This document shows, in pieces, positions 40,754-50,502 of a stretch of 64,000 nt of DNA. Location: contig VRMN01000005.1 in the NCBI GenBank assembly GCA_008690995.1, positions 496,001-560,000 on the forward strand, in the 5' to 3' direction. The notes under the pieces were generated by a model that did no database searches, was not told the DNA's origin, and worked only from the letters and a program-made list of their open reading frames with translations. Source of the stretch: Porphyridium purpureum (Eukaryota > Rhodophyta > Bangiophyceae > Porphyridiales > Porphyridiaceae). The translations under genes were made by a program, and so were the position numbers. Numbering within the stretch: the first letter of the stretch is position 1; each line of letters starts with the position of its first letter.

Positions 40754-41926
40754 ATGAATGGGCGAAACGACATCCCGAGAACCAAAGTCGAACCGGCTGT
40801 GGCCGGAAGTGCGGTGAGAGGAGGGGACGCGGCCCCGCATGGACGGGTAGGCACACGGCCGGATATTATGTTTGGACTTGAAGGAATATCTGCAGCGGCC
40901 CATGCGCGCGCTGAGCGCGAGCGACGCAGAAACGAAGTAGCGCACCCGAAAATAGAGCCTCCGGTGTTGACTGGCGTGAGGCATGTTCTCGAGGGACAAA
41001 AGGATATATTACGTACGCAGGAGCAGATGCTTGGCGGGCAAGAAGCTGTGCTGCAGCTCCTCCACTCGTTTACGGATGAATTTCGAAAATCCTCGAACGC
41101 ATCGTCACCGCCTCAACCGGCGCCAGCTGCGGCAAGTCAAGTCTGTTGTCGGCACCACGTCGCGGCACTCGAAGAGCAGCTTTCCTACTATAAAGCGAAG
41201 GCACATGCGTTCGAACAACAGCTGGCTGAACGCGAACGCCAGGTGACCGATCTGAAAGTCCAACTTCAGGATTTAGAGATGCGCACAAACCCTCTCCGAG
41301 AATTGTTCACCAAGCAAAGCATGGGGCGTTCAGACGCGTCTTGCTTTGACGCAAATGGTTCAAGCGCGTCAATGCGGCCTTTAGAACATGTGCTTTGGGC
41401 TTCCATGTCACCCAAAGCGGTGCCGCTCGACATCCCGCCGCAGCAGGTCGGTCAAAAGCAAAAGCGCGCAAAGAATGAGGTGCTTCGCGAGCGCCTTGAA
41501 ATGAGCATGGCTCAGCGTGCGGCACACAGCGTCCCGCAGCAGACAGACGCTGCAAAAACTGAGCACGGGGTTGCTGACGTGAGCCCGACAAGAAAGAAGG
41601 CAAGGACCAGCGAGACCAGAGATTCGCCGTCCAACGATTCCAAATCATCAGCAGCTACCGCGAAAGCCGCTCCCGCTCACTCGCCGACATCTGACAGGGA
41701 ATGCGCGCCTCATGCCTCGCTCGCCGAGAGTATGCCGTCCTCACGACCGGAACAGTCGTCGCCCATAGAACAAGAGCGACCCGTTCAACCCAGCGTTGTT
41801 GCCAGTTCCAGGAACCATGCAGATGCCGCTGACGCGCACGGTGGAGAGCGAATCATCTTTACGCGAAATCCGCTAACAAACGAACTTGAACTCGCTGTTG
41901 AATCTGGGCCCATCGCTCTCGACTAA
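40754..41926 (+). CDS. coiled-coil protein of unknown function
   Basis: A 390-residue protein. A central coiled-coil at about residues 125-180 (HHVAALEEQLSYYKAKAHAFEQQLAERERQV...) follows a short Pro/Ala linker with a CCRHH cluster. The C-terminal half is low-complexity, Ser/Lys/Pro-rich, and includes a nuclear-localisation-like PTRKKARTS. The end (ERIIFTRNPLTNELELAVESGP) is more conserved in character. No family is recognised. The first ATG directly follows a (GGGA)n tract. Confidence 0.55.
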   Translation: MNGRNDIPRTKVEPAVAGSAVRGGDAAPHGRVGTRPDIMFGLEGISAAAHARAERERRRNEVAHPKIEPPVLTGVRHVLEGQKDILRTQEQMLGGQEAVLQLLHSFTDEFRKSSNASSPPQPAPAAASQVCCRHHVAALEEQLSYYKAKAHAFEQQLAERERQVTDLKVQLQDLEMRTNPLRELFTKQSMGRSDASCFDANGSSASMRPLEHVLWASMSPKAVPLDIPPQQVGQKQKRAKNEVLRERLEMSMAQRAAHSVPQQTDAAKTEHGVADVSPTRKKARTSETRDSPSNDSKSSAATAKAAPAHSPTSDRECAPHASLAESMPSSRPEQSSPIEQERPVQPSVVASSRNHADAADAHGGERIIFTRNPLTNELELAVESGPIALD

Positions 41927-42196
41927 AGCACGCTCTAATCCAGCTCCAAGAAAGTGCGCAGCCCGCGTCTCGTTGATGTCATGAATCGAGCTCCCCGAAA
42001 CTATGTCAAATTGGCCTTGCTGGTTGCAGTTCCTGGTCGGAGGCATCTGCCATGATGCGCATTGCTTTCCCCTGTCCGTCCTGGGACTCTGTCCAGCTCC
42101 AAAGGTTTCTGCTTTCTTCCGTGGTGCCACCCGCTAATGCACTGTAACCGTTAGACCGTTAGACCGATGTGAATATGAACTGAAAAAGTGTGAGGG
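41927..42196 (+). promoter_or_regulatory. intergenic region with tandem ACCGTTAG next to the next ATG
   Basis: AACCGTTAGACCGTTAGACCGATG at 42146-42168 lies 30-52 bp before the ATG at 42197. It is two and a half copies of a GACCGTTA unit, matching the AACGG-type elements elsewhere. No gene in the remaining ~200 bp. Confidence 0.45.
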
Positions 42197-45100
42197 ATGA
42201 ATTTGGGGGAATCGGGAGCGGGAAGGGGAAAGGGCGCAGCACATAGACGGGCGACGCGGAAGAAGATGCGAGGGGCAGGCGGCGGGCAAAGCAATAGCGC
42301 GGGCGACAAGCAGCCGCCTCGCGGTGCGCCTGCTGCTTCGGCGGAGTTGGTTGCGGCTCCGACAATTCAAGGCGCCAGTGCCCACGCGCCACCGGCCGTA
42401 GGTACTTCTTCGAACAACGCTGTCGGTACTCTCGTCTCTGCGTCGGCTTCGAGCAGCGCGGCACAAATGACTTCATTGCAAGGGGAGCCGCAAGCATACG
42501 CGGAGACATCAGTGCCTCTGCCGACGCAAACCAACGCACAAGGCTACGCGCAAGCCTCATCCCCGCACTCAAGAGTGGCGAAGAAGCAGCTGCCGTACGT
42601 GCATGAGCTGAAGGGAAAGTTTGGAATGGACGGAGCGGAAAAGAACCAACAGCAGCATGCGGTCGCTGAGATACCAGTCTCTGCAAAAGAGAAGCCCACC
42701 CTCAAGGTCAAAGATCGGATGTCGCTACGTAAGAGCGCCATGAAGGAAAAAGCTGTGCGCTCAGATTCATACGAGCCTCGTAGCGTGGGTGCTCTCACCT
42801 TGTCGTCTAAATCTGCATCCGGTGCGGCGCGCGCGCGCGATGATTTGCTAGTGAAGGAGCGATCCGAATCATTGCTGGATGACGATTCCGACACGCAGCG
42901 GATAGTCCGCCACCAACACTCGCAAGATACGTCCCCGCGCGCCCACGGCGCATTCAGTCGAACCGAGTCTGGGCGGCGGTCGGACAGACCTGTCAAGCTG
43001 AAGCAATTCCGGAGACCCCAATTTGATAAGGCCGTGGAGAGCTCGGAATCGGCCGCGCAAGAAAAGGACTCGGAAGGTGTTGGCACTCGATCGCAGGAGG
43101 TTTTCAAACAACTCAAGGGCAGCTTGAAAAAAACGGAAAAGGTACAGGCTCTGGCTGCAGATGGAACAGTAACAGATGCGAGCGGTGCCGGTTTCTCGGA
43201 AAGCACAAAGGAAAAGGTGCGTGGGTTTGCACATCTTAATAGAAAGACGAATGTCATCGACCAAGCAGAGAATGAAAGCTCAGAGACTGGCCCTGTAATC
43301 CAGCCACCGCCATCACCGCAGCAATCTGTGGTGCAGGTTGCGTCCGACCGCAAAAAGATGTTGAAGCCATTCATACGAAGTTCAGGTACCGCTGAGCAAG
43401 GCGTAGCGCCACTCACCCTGGAAGGCTCAGCTTCTGCGAAGGGCCGTTCGAATCCAGGCTCGGACACGGATGCTAATTTTGCGTCGTCAGCCGCGGGGGC
43501 CCCAAGCGAGAAACGTAAAATGCTGAAGCAGTTTAGGCGGCCGTCCCCAACCGCGAGCGAAATTAGCGCAGCTGCCAGCGCAGCTGCTTCTATGTTGCAG
43601 CAAGAGAAGGAACACGATGACGCAATCTACAGCTCAGGAGACACTTTTCAACAGAGTGGTGGCACAGAGACAGTAGCGTTCACAGTAACAGTACCAGCAG
43701 GGTCACCAGGAGCGTCTGCGGCATCGTCAGCAGCGGCGTCAGGAGCAGCTTCAACACCAGCGTCAACAGGAGCACCTAGTGCAACATCGGCAGGCCCAGA
43801 GAAACAGCGTAAGGGTTTGAAAAAGTTCATGCCATCCTCATCAACAAGTGCTGACGATGGTGCGACGGTAAGCATTGCGCAGCGATTCGCCAACGACTAT
43901 CTCACGGACCGTGTTTTGTCAAAGTCTGGACCTGGAGACACGTCCAAAGCCAAAACTGGGACCGGCGCTCTACCAAGAACGGAATCAGGAGCAGCGTCTG
44001 GGACAGCTGAAAGCAGTGGTCGCTCTGATCAGGAGCCGCATGTTGTAAGTAGTCAGGTTTTGACATCTGGTCAAACAAACTCATGCGCTCCAACCGAGCG
44101 TGAAGGCGTTGTGGTAGAAAATGCCGACAGTGAAGTGGACGAGAGAGCGTTCAAAACGTTCGTCATGTATACACAAGACGTGACATGGGACTTGGTCTGC
44201 AGTGTGTCACCGGTTGACCAGGGGCAAAACACTGAAAGGACGTCCGATCCCACTTCAATGACACCCGCAGTCTTGCAAAGCGAGGTAGAGCACGGAAGTT
44301 CAGGCAGCGCCTTTCTTGCAGCGGCGGCTCTCGCCAATGTGTTTGAATCACGCACAGTGGAAGACTGCATACCAGCATCCCGTATTGCTTCGGCCGCGCT
44401 AGCCGCCCTGTTTGATCGACGGATGCGAGGGTTTTGTGGAAAGGCAGATTCCGCAGCGTACTTTTTGTACGAACAAACGACGCTTTACGCGCATGACCTT
44501 TTGTTCCAGTGCCAAGAACTCGCTCTACGCTCAATGGAAAGTGCCGCCTTCACTCATCCAAAGCATTCACTTACTGCGCCGAGCAACCCAGTCGGATCGG
44601 AGTGCCCACCAATATCGCGCTTTCGAATCGTCCCTTCGCTGCGAGCCTCGGACATCGTATTCAGTAAGGAACTTGACTTTCGAGTCAGAGGCAGCTTAAT
44701 TTGTAACAGTGGGCTCTACTTGGTCTGCAACCAACCCAGCGCCTTTCAAACGCTTTGGGAAAACGGCTCGATTCGTGTATACTGGTACCGCGATGAATGT
44801 CAGAGGAATGATGAATCAAAGCCAGGAAGCACCGGAACCCCGGCAGTATCTTCGTCAAGACTGTTTCGCGGTGATCGCCTTGAGCTGTACACGTCCGCGG
44901 ATGACATCGGGTACCGTTTGCTTGTGTCCATCAAAGGTGCGGGCGTAGATCGAAGCCTCAAGCTCGGGCCGGTCCTGGGCACACCGAGCTTCGAATTCGA
45001 GTTGCGACAAATGGAGGAGGACCCACGGAAGGCGTTTTTCTTGCTTATTGACCGACAGGACGGTCATCGAGTAACGCTACTGATTCGGGATAGTGTGATT

Positions 45101-45460
45101 GCTATTCACAAGTGCTCCTTGTGCATGCGTGGACTCAGCGATCACGCCATGTCCCGCCCTTGCGAGTGGGTTTTGCTGCTGGAGATTCCGTTCGCGTGGA
45201 ATCCTGTCCCTCGCGCAGCGGTTGCGCATAATCTAACTTTTTCAATCAGCTTGGTTTCCAAGGATGGGACCGTACCAAGCGGTAGCATACTCACAGATGG
45301 CCGCGGACCACGCGAGCATGCTCGAAAAGTGCTCTCACAGACCGGGAAATTGTGGTACCGAGCGGCGTCCACGCATATGCGGGACCTGGCTGTGCTGGCA
45401 ATCCGCAAGTTTGATGCCGTCGCGAAGAATAGACCTATGAATAGCTGCGTGCTTCAGTAA
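42197..45460 (+). CDS. large protein with repeated LK-x-F motifs, unknown function
   Basis: A 1,087-residue protein. Residues 1-680 are low-complexity (Ser/Ala/Lys/Glu) and carry four spaced copies of a basic motif: KLKQFRRP at 267, KKMLKPFIR at 386, RKMLKQFRRP at 440 and RKGLKKFMP at 538. The C-terminal ~400 residues look folded: VAALADVFES-type helices, then beta-rich segments such as RVRGSLICNSGLYLVCNQPSAF, RLELYTSADDIGYRLLVSI and FELRQMEEDPRKAFFLLID. No known domain is recognised. The motif spacing suggests a multivalent interaction scaffold (inference). The first ATG is used. Confidence 0.65.
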   Translation: MNLGESGAGRGKGAAHRRATRKKMRGAGGGQSNSAGDKQPPRGAPAASAELVAAPTIQGASAHAPPAVGTSSNNAVGTLVSASASSSAAQMTSLQGEPQAYAETSVPLPTQTNAQGYAQASSPHSRVAKKQLPYVHELKGKFGMDGAEKNQQQHAVAEIPVSAKEKPTLKVKDRMSLRKSAMKEKAVRSDSYEPRSVGALTLSSKSASGAARARDDLLVKERSESLLDDDSDTQRIVRHQHSQDTSPRAHGAFSRTESGRRSDRPVKLKQFRRPQFDKAVESSESAAQEKDSEGVGTRSQEVFKQLKGSLKKTEKVQALAADGTVTDASGAGFSESTKEKVRGFAHLNRKTNVIDQAENESSETGPVIQPPPSPQQSVVQVASDRKKMLKPFIRSSGTAEQGVAPLTLEGSASAKGRSNPGSDTDANFASSAAGAPSEKRKMLKQFRRPSPTASEISAAASAAASMLQQEKEHDDAIYSSGDTFQQSGGTETVAFTVTVPAGSPGASAASSAAASGAASTPASTGAPSATSAGPEKQRKGLKKFMPSSSTSADDGATVSIAQRFANDYLTDRVLSKSGPGDTSKAKTGTGALPRTESGAASGTAESSGRSDQEPHVVSSQVLTSGQTNSCAPTEREGVVVENADSEVDERAFKTFVMYTQDVTWDLVCSVSPVDQGQNTERTSDPTSMTPAVLQSEVEHGSSGSAFLAAAALANVFESRTVEDCIPASRIASAALAALFDRRMRGFCGKADSAAYFLYEQTTLYAHDLLFQCQELALRSMESAAFTHPKHSLTAPSNPVGSECPPISRFRIVPSLRASDIVFSKELDFRVRGSLICNSGLYLVCNQPSAFQTLWENGSIRVYWYRDECQRNDESKPGSTGTPAVSSSRLFRGDRLELYTSADDIGYRLLVSIKGAGVDRSLKLGPVLGTPSFEFELRQMEEDPRKAFFLLIDRQDGHRVTLLIRDSVIAIHKCSLCMRGLSDHAMSRPCEWVLLLEIPFAWNPVPRAAVAHNLTFSISLVSKDGTVPSGSILTDGRGPREHARKVLSQTGKLWYRAASTHMRDLAVLAIRKFDAVAKNRPMNSCVLQ

Positions 45461-45524
45461 TTTATACACGTGAAGTTTGATGAGCCTATAAACAAGATGC
45501 TGCTAGACGAAGAGATGAGCCCAT

Positions 45525-46577
45525 TCAATGCACGTTCAGAAAACCATGCACGCCTCGAGCTACGAGCTCCCAGCGCTTTGAAAGCATGACGTCATGCGGT
45601 AGACTGGCATCGAACATGACCGGTTCAACACCAAAGTAAGCTGCCGTCTCCACCACGCCCATTTCATCCACAATCTGGTCACCCACTGCTCCGATGACGA
45701 GTGCCGGCACGCGCGCACGTTCCATCCAGAGAGCACGCTTTGTGTCTGGACACACCTTTAGTGAGGGAAGGCGCGCGTTGAGATCGCGCACATCCAAGGA
45801 GCACTCGCTGTCCGCCTTGAAGCGTGTCATATAAGCCTCAATTGCTGAGAGGTCATCATCCTCTGCGAAAAAGAGCGAGCGGCAGGTGTCAATATCGCGT
45901 GCGGCCCGCTTGAACAAAATGCCGAGCGTGATCTGGACGACGATGCCAATACCACGATTGCGGAAAAATCTCATGATCATTTGACCGTTTCCCGACGGCG
46001 GGACGCTGCACAACGTAACGCACGCGCGAGCAGTCACGCGCTCTGACTCCATAAGTTTCATCACGTACAGACCGCCAAAGGAGTGACCGATCAAAACGGC
46101 TGGCTGCTTGACGACACTTTCGAGAAAGCACACACCGTCACGGACGTGCTCATCGACTTTCACGGAGCGCGGTGGTGGCTCGGAAGGATGAGTAGGCTGC
46201 GACTCTGACGTGCCGCGCAGCGAAATCGCGTAACAGGGGTACCCGCGGGAGGCGAAAAAGGGCATGAAGAACGTTGCCCAGCACCAGCCGGCGTGAAACG
46301 TGCCATGTATAAAGACAATTGGCGCTCGCTTTTCTTGCTGCGTGCCCTCCCTTTCAGCAGCCGGTTCGGCGTAGTAGTAAGTCATGGTGAGCCCCGTGTC
46401 CAGACGAGCCGTGCGCACGTCAATCCGATCTGGCACGAGCGTCATCGCCGCGCGGATAAGCATCGTCCGACGCGTCGACCGCGCGTGCAGTCCTCTCCAC
46501 TGCGTGCGGGCGCGCGCGACGCATCCTGATGACAACGAGCTGTGCGGATCGCCAGCGAACGGACACGCAAACGCCAT
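45525..46577 (-). CDS. plastid-targeted alpha/beta hydrolase
   Basis: A 350-residue protein. It has an oxyanion-hole segment IVFIHGTFHAGWCW, a nucleophile elbow GHSFGG, an acidic member in VIGAVGDQIVDE and the catalytic His in SLPHDVML, so a full Ser-Asp-His triad is plausible. The ATG at 46577 gives MAFACPFAGDPHSS followed by an Arg-rich stretch, a red-algal plastid transit peptide. Substrate unknown; the group includes esterases, lipases and pheophytinase-like enzymes. Gap of 64 bp to the convergent neighbour. A GTG start at 46616 is rejected. Confidence 0.8.
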   Translation of the reverse strand: MAFACPFAGDPHSSLSSGCVARARTQWRGLHARSTRRTMLIRAAMTLVPDRIDVRTARLDTGLTMTYYYAEPAAEREGTQQEKRAPIVFIHGTFHAGWCWATFFMPFFASRGYPCYAISLRGTSESQPTHPSEPPPRSVKVDEHVRDGVCFLESVVKQPAVLIGHSFGGLYVMKLMESERVTARACVTLCSVPPSGNGQMIMRFFRNRGIGIVVQITLGILFKRAARDIDTCRSLFFAEDDDLSAIEAYMTRFKADSECSLDVRDLNARLPSLKVCPDTKRALWMERARVPALVIGAVGDQIVDEMGVVETAAYFGVEPVMFDASLPHDVMLSKRWELVARGVHGFLNVH

Positions 46578-47161
46578 CACGCCTTGTACCACGCATTCCA
46601 CATCCGGAACCGCCACTCAATCGTGGCCCGCCCTGTCCAACCGGTTTCTCGGCTCGACCTGAGTCGCGGTGGTCGCAAACTGATAAGCCGTTAACCCGTT
46701 CAGCCGTTTGTGTTTGGAGTGTGAACAGAATAGTATGTACAGTGGGAGCTGTACCGCCACATAATCGTTTGCGGTTGGCAGGCACCCGACCAAAAAGCAC
46801 AAAGCCGGGTGGAAGGAGGGAAGGAAACGCTCACGCAGGGTCAGCAGCAGCTGCAGCAACCGACCAAGACGCAGACGCACAACTGGGGAGCACAGCGACA
46901 GCCAGAAGCTCTTCCACAACCGGAACCGTGCACACAACCCAAAGCAGCAATTCGTGCGGGTGCGGTTGATGGTGGTGGTGGTGGTGGTGTGCTCATGAAG
47001 CGCTTATAAACGCTGAAGTTTCGTGCAGGCTGGGGAAAGCCAAGGAGGAGGGGCCGCTGAGGGATTTGTGGAACAGATGTACTGCGATATCGAGGGCCGG
47101 AAGACGTCCAGAGAGAGACAGAGACAGAGAATTGAGGAAGACTGACAAGATCTCACTGGAT
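46578..47161. promoter_or_regulatory. divergent promoter: AACGG cluster, GTAC inverted repeat and TATA box
   Basis: On the hydrolase side, AAGCCGTTAACCCGTTCAGCCGTTTG at 46685-46710 (three CCGTT cores). In the middle, GTACAGTGGGAGCTGTACC at 46737-46755, an inverted repeat with GTACAG/CTGTAC arms. On the right, a (TGG)n tract at 46968-46989 and a TATA-like ttataaac at 47004-47011, about 150 bp before the ATG at 47162. Both promoter element types of this window coexist here. No gene is seen. Confidence 0.5.
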
Positions 47162-47767
47162 ATGGCATTTGTACCGGGTTGCGGCGGCGACGCGCGAGCG
47201 CTCGGCATTGGGTATCATGCGCGAGAGTCATGCGCGGTGAGAAGAGTGGAAGTTGTGGTTCGGAATGGTCGCGCGCGCGCGCCGGGCCCGATGAACTTGG
47301 TGGTGGGCTTTGACACGACTCAGGAAGAAGCGATGAACCGGTTGCAGATGTCGTTGCCGGAATTTGATGAGGAGACCATTGAGAAGGCGCTTGCGGAGGC
47401 CGGCGGAAACGACGAAGTAGCGCTGTCCAAGCTGGTGGCAAAGTGCTCCGCCGTGGCAGAACGCGAACAAGCGATTGCCAAGTTCAAAGAGCGCGGCCGC
47501 ATCAGCGCCGTGGAGGAAGCGATGCTGCGCCGACGCGTGATTGGCAGCGCGAAGGATTTCTTCAAGACGCAGATCGAAGTGCAAGGCTCGTACGTCGACG
47601 CCGGGTATGTGTCTGACGACCCTGACCCGGTCGGCGAATTTATGGGCAAGGTCGGCAAGTTCCTAGGATTCGGCCGAGCCAACAATGCGCAGAAAAGTCA
47701 ACCTGATGAAACCCCCAAGGCCAAGCCCTTTGTGCCTCGCATCTCCGAGTACGTCTCCGATAAATGA
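47162..47767 (+). CDS. plastid-targeted protein of unknown function
   Basis: 201 residues. The ATG at 47162 gives MAFVPGCGGDARALG and a basic stretch (VRRVEVVVRNGRARAPG), a transit peptide. The mature part is mostly helical: EEAMNRLQMSLPEFDEETIEKALAEAGGNDEVALSKLVA, which recalls UBA/TS-N-like helical bundles only loosely, then KFKERGRISAVEEAMLRRR and a C-terminal PDPVGEFMGKVGKFLGFG. No family recognised. The 32-codon TTG extension upstream is not used. Confidence 0.65.
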   Translation: MAFVPGCGGDARALGIGYHARESCAVRRVEVVVRNGRARAPGPMNLVVGFDTTQEEAMNRLQMSLPEFDEETIEKALAEAGGNDEVALSKLVAKCSAVAEREQAIAKFKERGRISAVEEAMLRRRVIGSAKDFFKTQIEVQGSYVDAGYVSDDPDPVGEFMGKVGKFLGFGRANNAQKSQPDETPKAKPFVPRISEYVSDK

Positions 47768-48053
47768 AACACACACCGTCTTCCCCAAACCCTGAAACTA
47801 ACCCAGCTACTGAACACCAACAACCCTCAATCTAACTCAATGTACACTTGCAGTGTACAGTTTGACGACGGCGGGAGAAGACGTTCTTACAAAATGACTC
47901 GCGTTTAGATAGGAAATGGGTCTTACATGAAAATAAGGCGATTGGAGTAGAAGAGCTGAGGAAGGGAAAGTAGTTTGGGCGTGGCGGCGGGGAAGGAAGA
48001 AGCAGGGGAGAAGGTGGACGGGGAGGAGTAGGGAGGAAGGAGAGTCAGGCAGA
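47768..48053 (+). promoter_or_regulatory. promoter of eL15 with paired GTAC element
   Basis: TGTACACTTGCAGTGTACAGT at 47841-47861 contains GTACACT-N3-AGTGTAC, a perfect 7-bp inverted repeat, about 195-215 bp before the eL15 ATG. A G/A-rich leader (ggagaaggtggacggggaggag) fills 47940-48050. No gene is seen. Confidence 0.5.
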
Positions 48054-48665
48054 ATGGGCGCGTACAAGTACCTTGAGGAGCTATGGCGCAAGAAGCAGAG
48101 CGATGTGATGCGCTTCTTGCTGCGCGTCCGCGCGTGGGAGTACCGGCAGCTGCCGGCAGTGCACCGCTGCAAGCCGACGCGCCCGGACAAGGCGCGCACG
48201 CTCGGGTACAAGGCAAAGCAGGGGTACGTCGTGTACCGCGTGCGCGTGCGCCGCGGAGGACGCAAGCGACCGGTTTCGAAGGGTATTCAGTACGGAAAGC
48301 CAAAGCACCAGGGTATCATGCAGCTCAAGTTTGCGAGGAACAAGCGGTCCGTCGCCGAAGAGCGTGCCGGCCGAAGGTGCGGAAACTTGCGCGTGCTCAA
48401 TTCTTACTGGGTGAATGAAGACTCGGTGTACAAATATTACGAGGTGATCATGGTGGATCCGTCGCACAAGGCCATCAGGCGCGATCCGCGCATCAATTGG
48501 ATCGCCAAGCCGGTCATGAAGCATCGCGAGCGCCGCGGGCTCACGTCGGCGGGTAGAAAGGGACGAGGATTACATAAGAAGGGACACGGCGTCAGGAAGA
48601 ACCGCCCGTCGATCCGCGGTGTTTGGAAGAAGCACAACACGTTGTCTCTGCGCCGCTACCGTTAA
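48054..48665 (+). CDS. RPL15: 60S ribosomal protein eL15
   Basis: A full-length 203-residue eL15, from [22 protein letters not shown] through [43 protein letters not shown] and the C-terminal [13 protein letters not shown]. It is a core protein of the large cytosolic subunit near the 5.8S/28S rRNA. The gene is continuous and ends directly before a short AT-rich 3' region. The GTAC-pair promoter element is 195-215 bp upstream of the ATG. Confidence 0.97.
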   Translation: MGAYKYLEELWRKKQSDVMRFLLRVRAWEYRQLPAVHRCKPTRPDKARTLGYKAKQGYVVYRVRVRRGGRKRPVSKGIQYGKPKHQGIMQLKFARNKRSVAEERAGRRCGNLRVLNSYWVNEDSVYKYYEVIMVDPSHKAIRRDPRINWIAKPVMKHRERRGLTSAGRKGRGLHKKGHGVRKNRPSIRGVWKKHNTLSLRRYR

Positions 48666-48858
48666 GTCAAACCAAACAGGGTTTCGACGCATCGACATCG
48701 TCTTCATTTACAAAAGAAAAGATTTTTCAGAAAGCGCTCACATTCCTTTTTTTTTCTTTCCACGAGGTAGGATGGATTTCTGCAGCATCACGCGCTCTGT
48801 TCGATCTCACCGGGTCACGCACGAGGCCATGCTCTTCCACGAAAACTAGCGACACTCG
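48666..48858. other. convergent 3' regions
   Basis: 193 bp between eL15 and the acyltransferase stops, with a pyrimidine run (cctttttttttctttcc) near 48746-48762. No gene is seen. Confidence 0.4.
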
Positions 48859-50502
48859 CTAAATGAGCGTCTCCGCAAGTTGCTTTTCAGATTGAACTTC
48901 GCGCAGCACGTCTGTCAAGAGATTCGCAAACTGCGGCTTATTCCCAAGGGCGAGCTTGAACTGATCATAGTTGATTGTCGGACTTTCACCGTTTTCGCCG
49001 CCCTGAATGTCGCACACCTGCAACGCAAAGTCAAACACTGCGTTGGCCTTGTTCTGGCCTTCTTCGACATCAACGCCAGCGCGTGCAAGCACCATGCTGA
49101 ACATGCTCACAAAATTCTCCCTTGTCAGTCGCCCCGAACCAGTCACGTCGAGAAACTTGAATCCCTGCTCGATGTGCTGCTCGTTCATGTCGGGGCTGGT
49201 CACCAGCATCATGGCGATGATGTATTCGCGAAAATGGAAGGCACCAGTACGATTCACATCATACATCGCGAACAACCTCCGAACACGATCCGTAATGGGC
49301 AGACCCAGAAACTGGCTAAATTCTTCCAGGCTGATCGACCCATCTGCATTCTTGTCCATGGCCGCAAAATCAGCCATCAATTTCTTCAGTGAGTTCAGGT
49401 CCACATTCAGTTTCTGCTTCAGCTGCCAGAATTCCACCATGCCACTTTCAGCTGGCAAACCCAACCTCATTGCCGACTTCATCATCAACATGTCATCAAC
49501 CGAGTACTTCGACTTGGGGATTTCAAGCGCGTTTGCCATTGCGGTTCGCACCCGCTCCGCAAACAGAGCGGGCGCTTGCAATTCAGCGGCAGAGGGTGTG
49601 ACGGGCTCGAGGAATTCAACCTCGACTTCGCAACGCCATGCACTTAGCTGGCCCAGAAGCAGCATGTAGATGGACGGAGCGTCGTCAACCCATGCAAAAT
49701 CGACGTCCTGGAAAAGATATCGCAGAAGGACCGGTTGCACCGGCATTCCAGCGGCAAAGGCACCATGCTTGAACTCTAGAAGGCATTTTCGATTGGAGGT
49801 GGTTCCCTCTGGAAACATGATCAGATGCGGAAGCGTCGCGCCTGGTGAGCCCGCTGCTCGAGCGCGCCTGATGATTTCATCCAGGGCTGCACGTTTGGAG
49901 CTACCTGCCTCTCGCTCGACAAGAATGCACTGCAAAGCGCGCAATCCTGTGCCTACTAATGGATACTTTGTGTTAGACGCAGCCGATACAAAGCTGCCGA
50001 AGCATGTGTAAAGCACAACAAAGATATCAATCGGCGTCGAGTGGGGAGCGCACACCAGGATGGGTGCGCACGTCGGGTGGGCAAGCGTGCCCTTTGTCGT
50101 GAACTTTGTCACGCCCAGCGTGAATAAGAAGCCGCGCACCATGCGCCTCGCAACGTCAAGCAAGGATGCGCGCCAGCCAGTGAACGGTGATTTCGCCGGC
50201 TTCATGCGCAACTTGTTTGCTCCGTCGCCATCATCCTTCTTGTCCGACGAGTTTCGTGCACGCGTCTCGATGTCATTTCGCGGCACACCGAGCAAGGCGA
50301 CTTGCAATATTCCCTCAAAGACACACATCATGCTCAACATCCCCACGATGCGGAGCGGCATCAGCAACACAGCTCCCGCGCCAATGCGCAGCTTGGACAA
50401 TGTCGTCCATCTCGACGCACAGTCGTTGACAAAGGGGTTGATGGCATCCGGCTGCGCCTGAAGCTCTTCACGTTCCACGATGCTGCCAATATCAGCCTCC
50501 AT
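48859..50502 (-). CDS. lysophospholipid acyltransferase with EF-hands (LPCAT/LPEAT type)
   Basis: A 547-residue member of the PlsC/LPLAT family, which acylates lysophospholipids at the ER. Motif I is H-x4-D as HSTPID (His154, Asp159) and motif III-like is FPEGTTSNR. An N-terminal hydrophobic segment (AGAVLLMPLRIVGMLSMMCVF) gives membrane anchoring. The C-terminus carries EF-hands: DKNADGSISLEEF is a clean calcium loop, and DVNRTGAFHFREY and DVTGSGRLTRENF are weaker. This resembles LPCAT1/2 and plant LPEAT2. Chosen ATG 50502; a GTG six codons upstream was rejected. Confidence 0.9.
   Translation of the reverse strand: MEADIGSIVEREELQAQPDAINPFVNDCASRWTTLSKLRIGAGAVLLMPLRIVGMLSMMCVFEGILQVALLGVPRNDIETRARNSSDKKDDGDGANKLRMKPAKSPFTGWRASLLDVARRMVRGFLFTLGVTKFTTKGTLAHPTCAPILVCAPHSTPIDIFVVLYTCFGSFVSAASNTKYPLVGTGLRALQCILVEREAGSSKRAALDEIIRRARAAGSPGATLPHLIMFPEGTTSNRKCLLEFKHGAFAAGMPVQPVLLRYLFQDVDFAWVDDAPSIYMLLLGQLSAWRCEVEVEFLEPVTPSAAELQAPALFAERVRTAMANALEIPKSKYSVDDMLMMKSAMRLGLPAESGMVEFWQLKQKLNVDLNSLKKLMADFAAMDKNADGSISLEEFSQFLGLPITDRVRRLFAMYDVNRTGAFHFREYIIAMMLVTSPDMNEQHIEQGFKFLDVTGSGRLTRENFVSMFSMVLARAGVDVEEGQNKANAVFDFALQVCDIQGGENGESPTINYDQFKLALGNKPQFANLLTDVLREVQSEKQLAETLI

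Noticed and set aside
42544-43467. 307-codon minus-strand open frame within the LK-x-F gene
   Set aside because: Cys/Ser/Arg-rich antisense composition; the plus strand has the repeated motif and a folded C-terminus.
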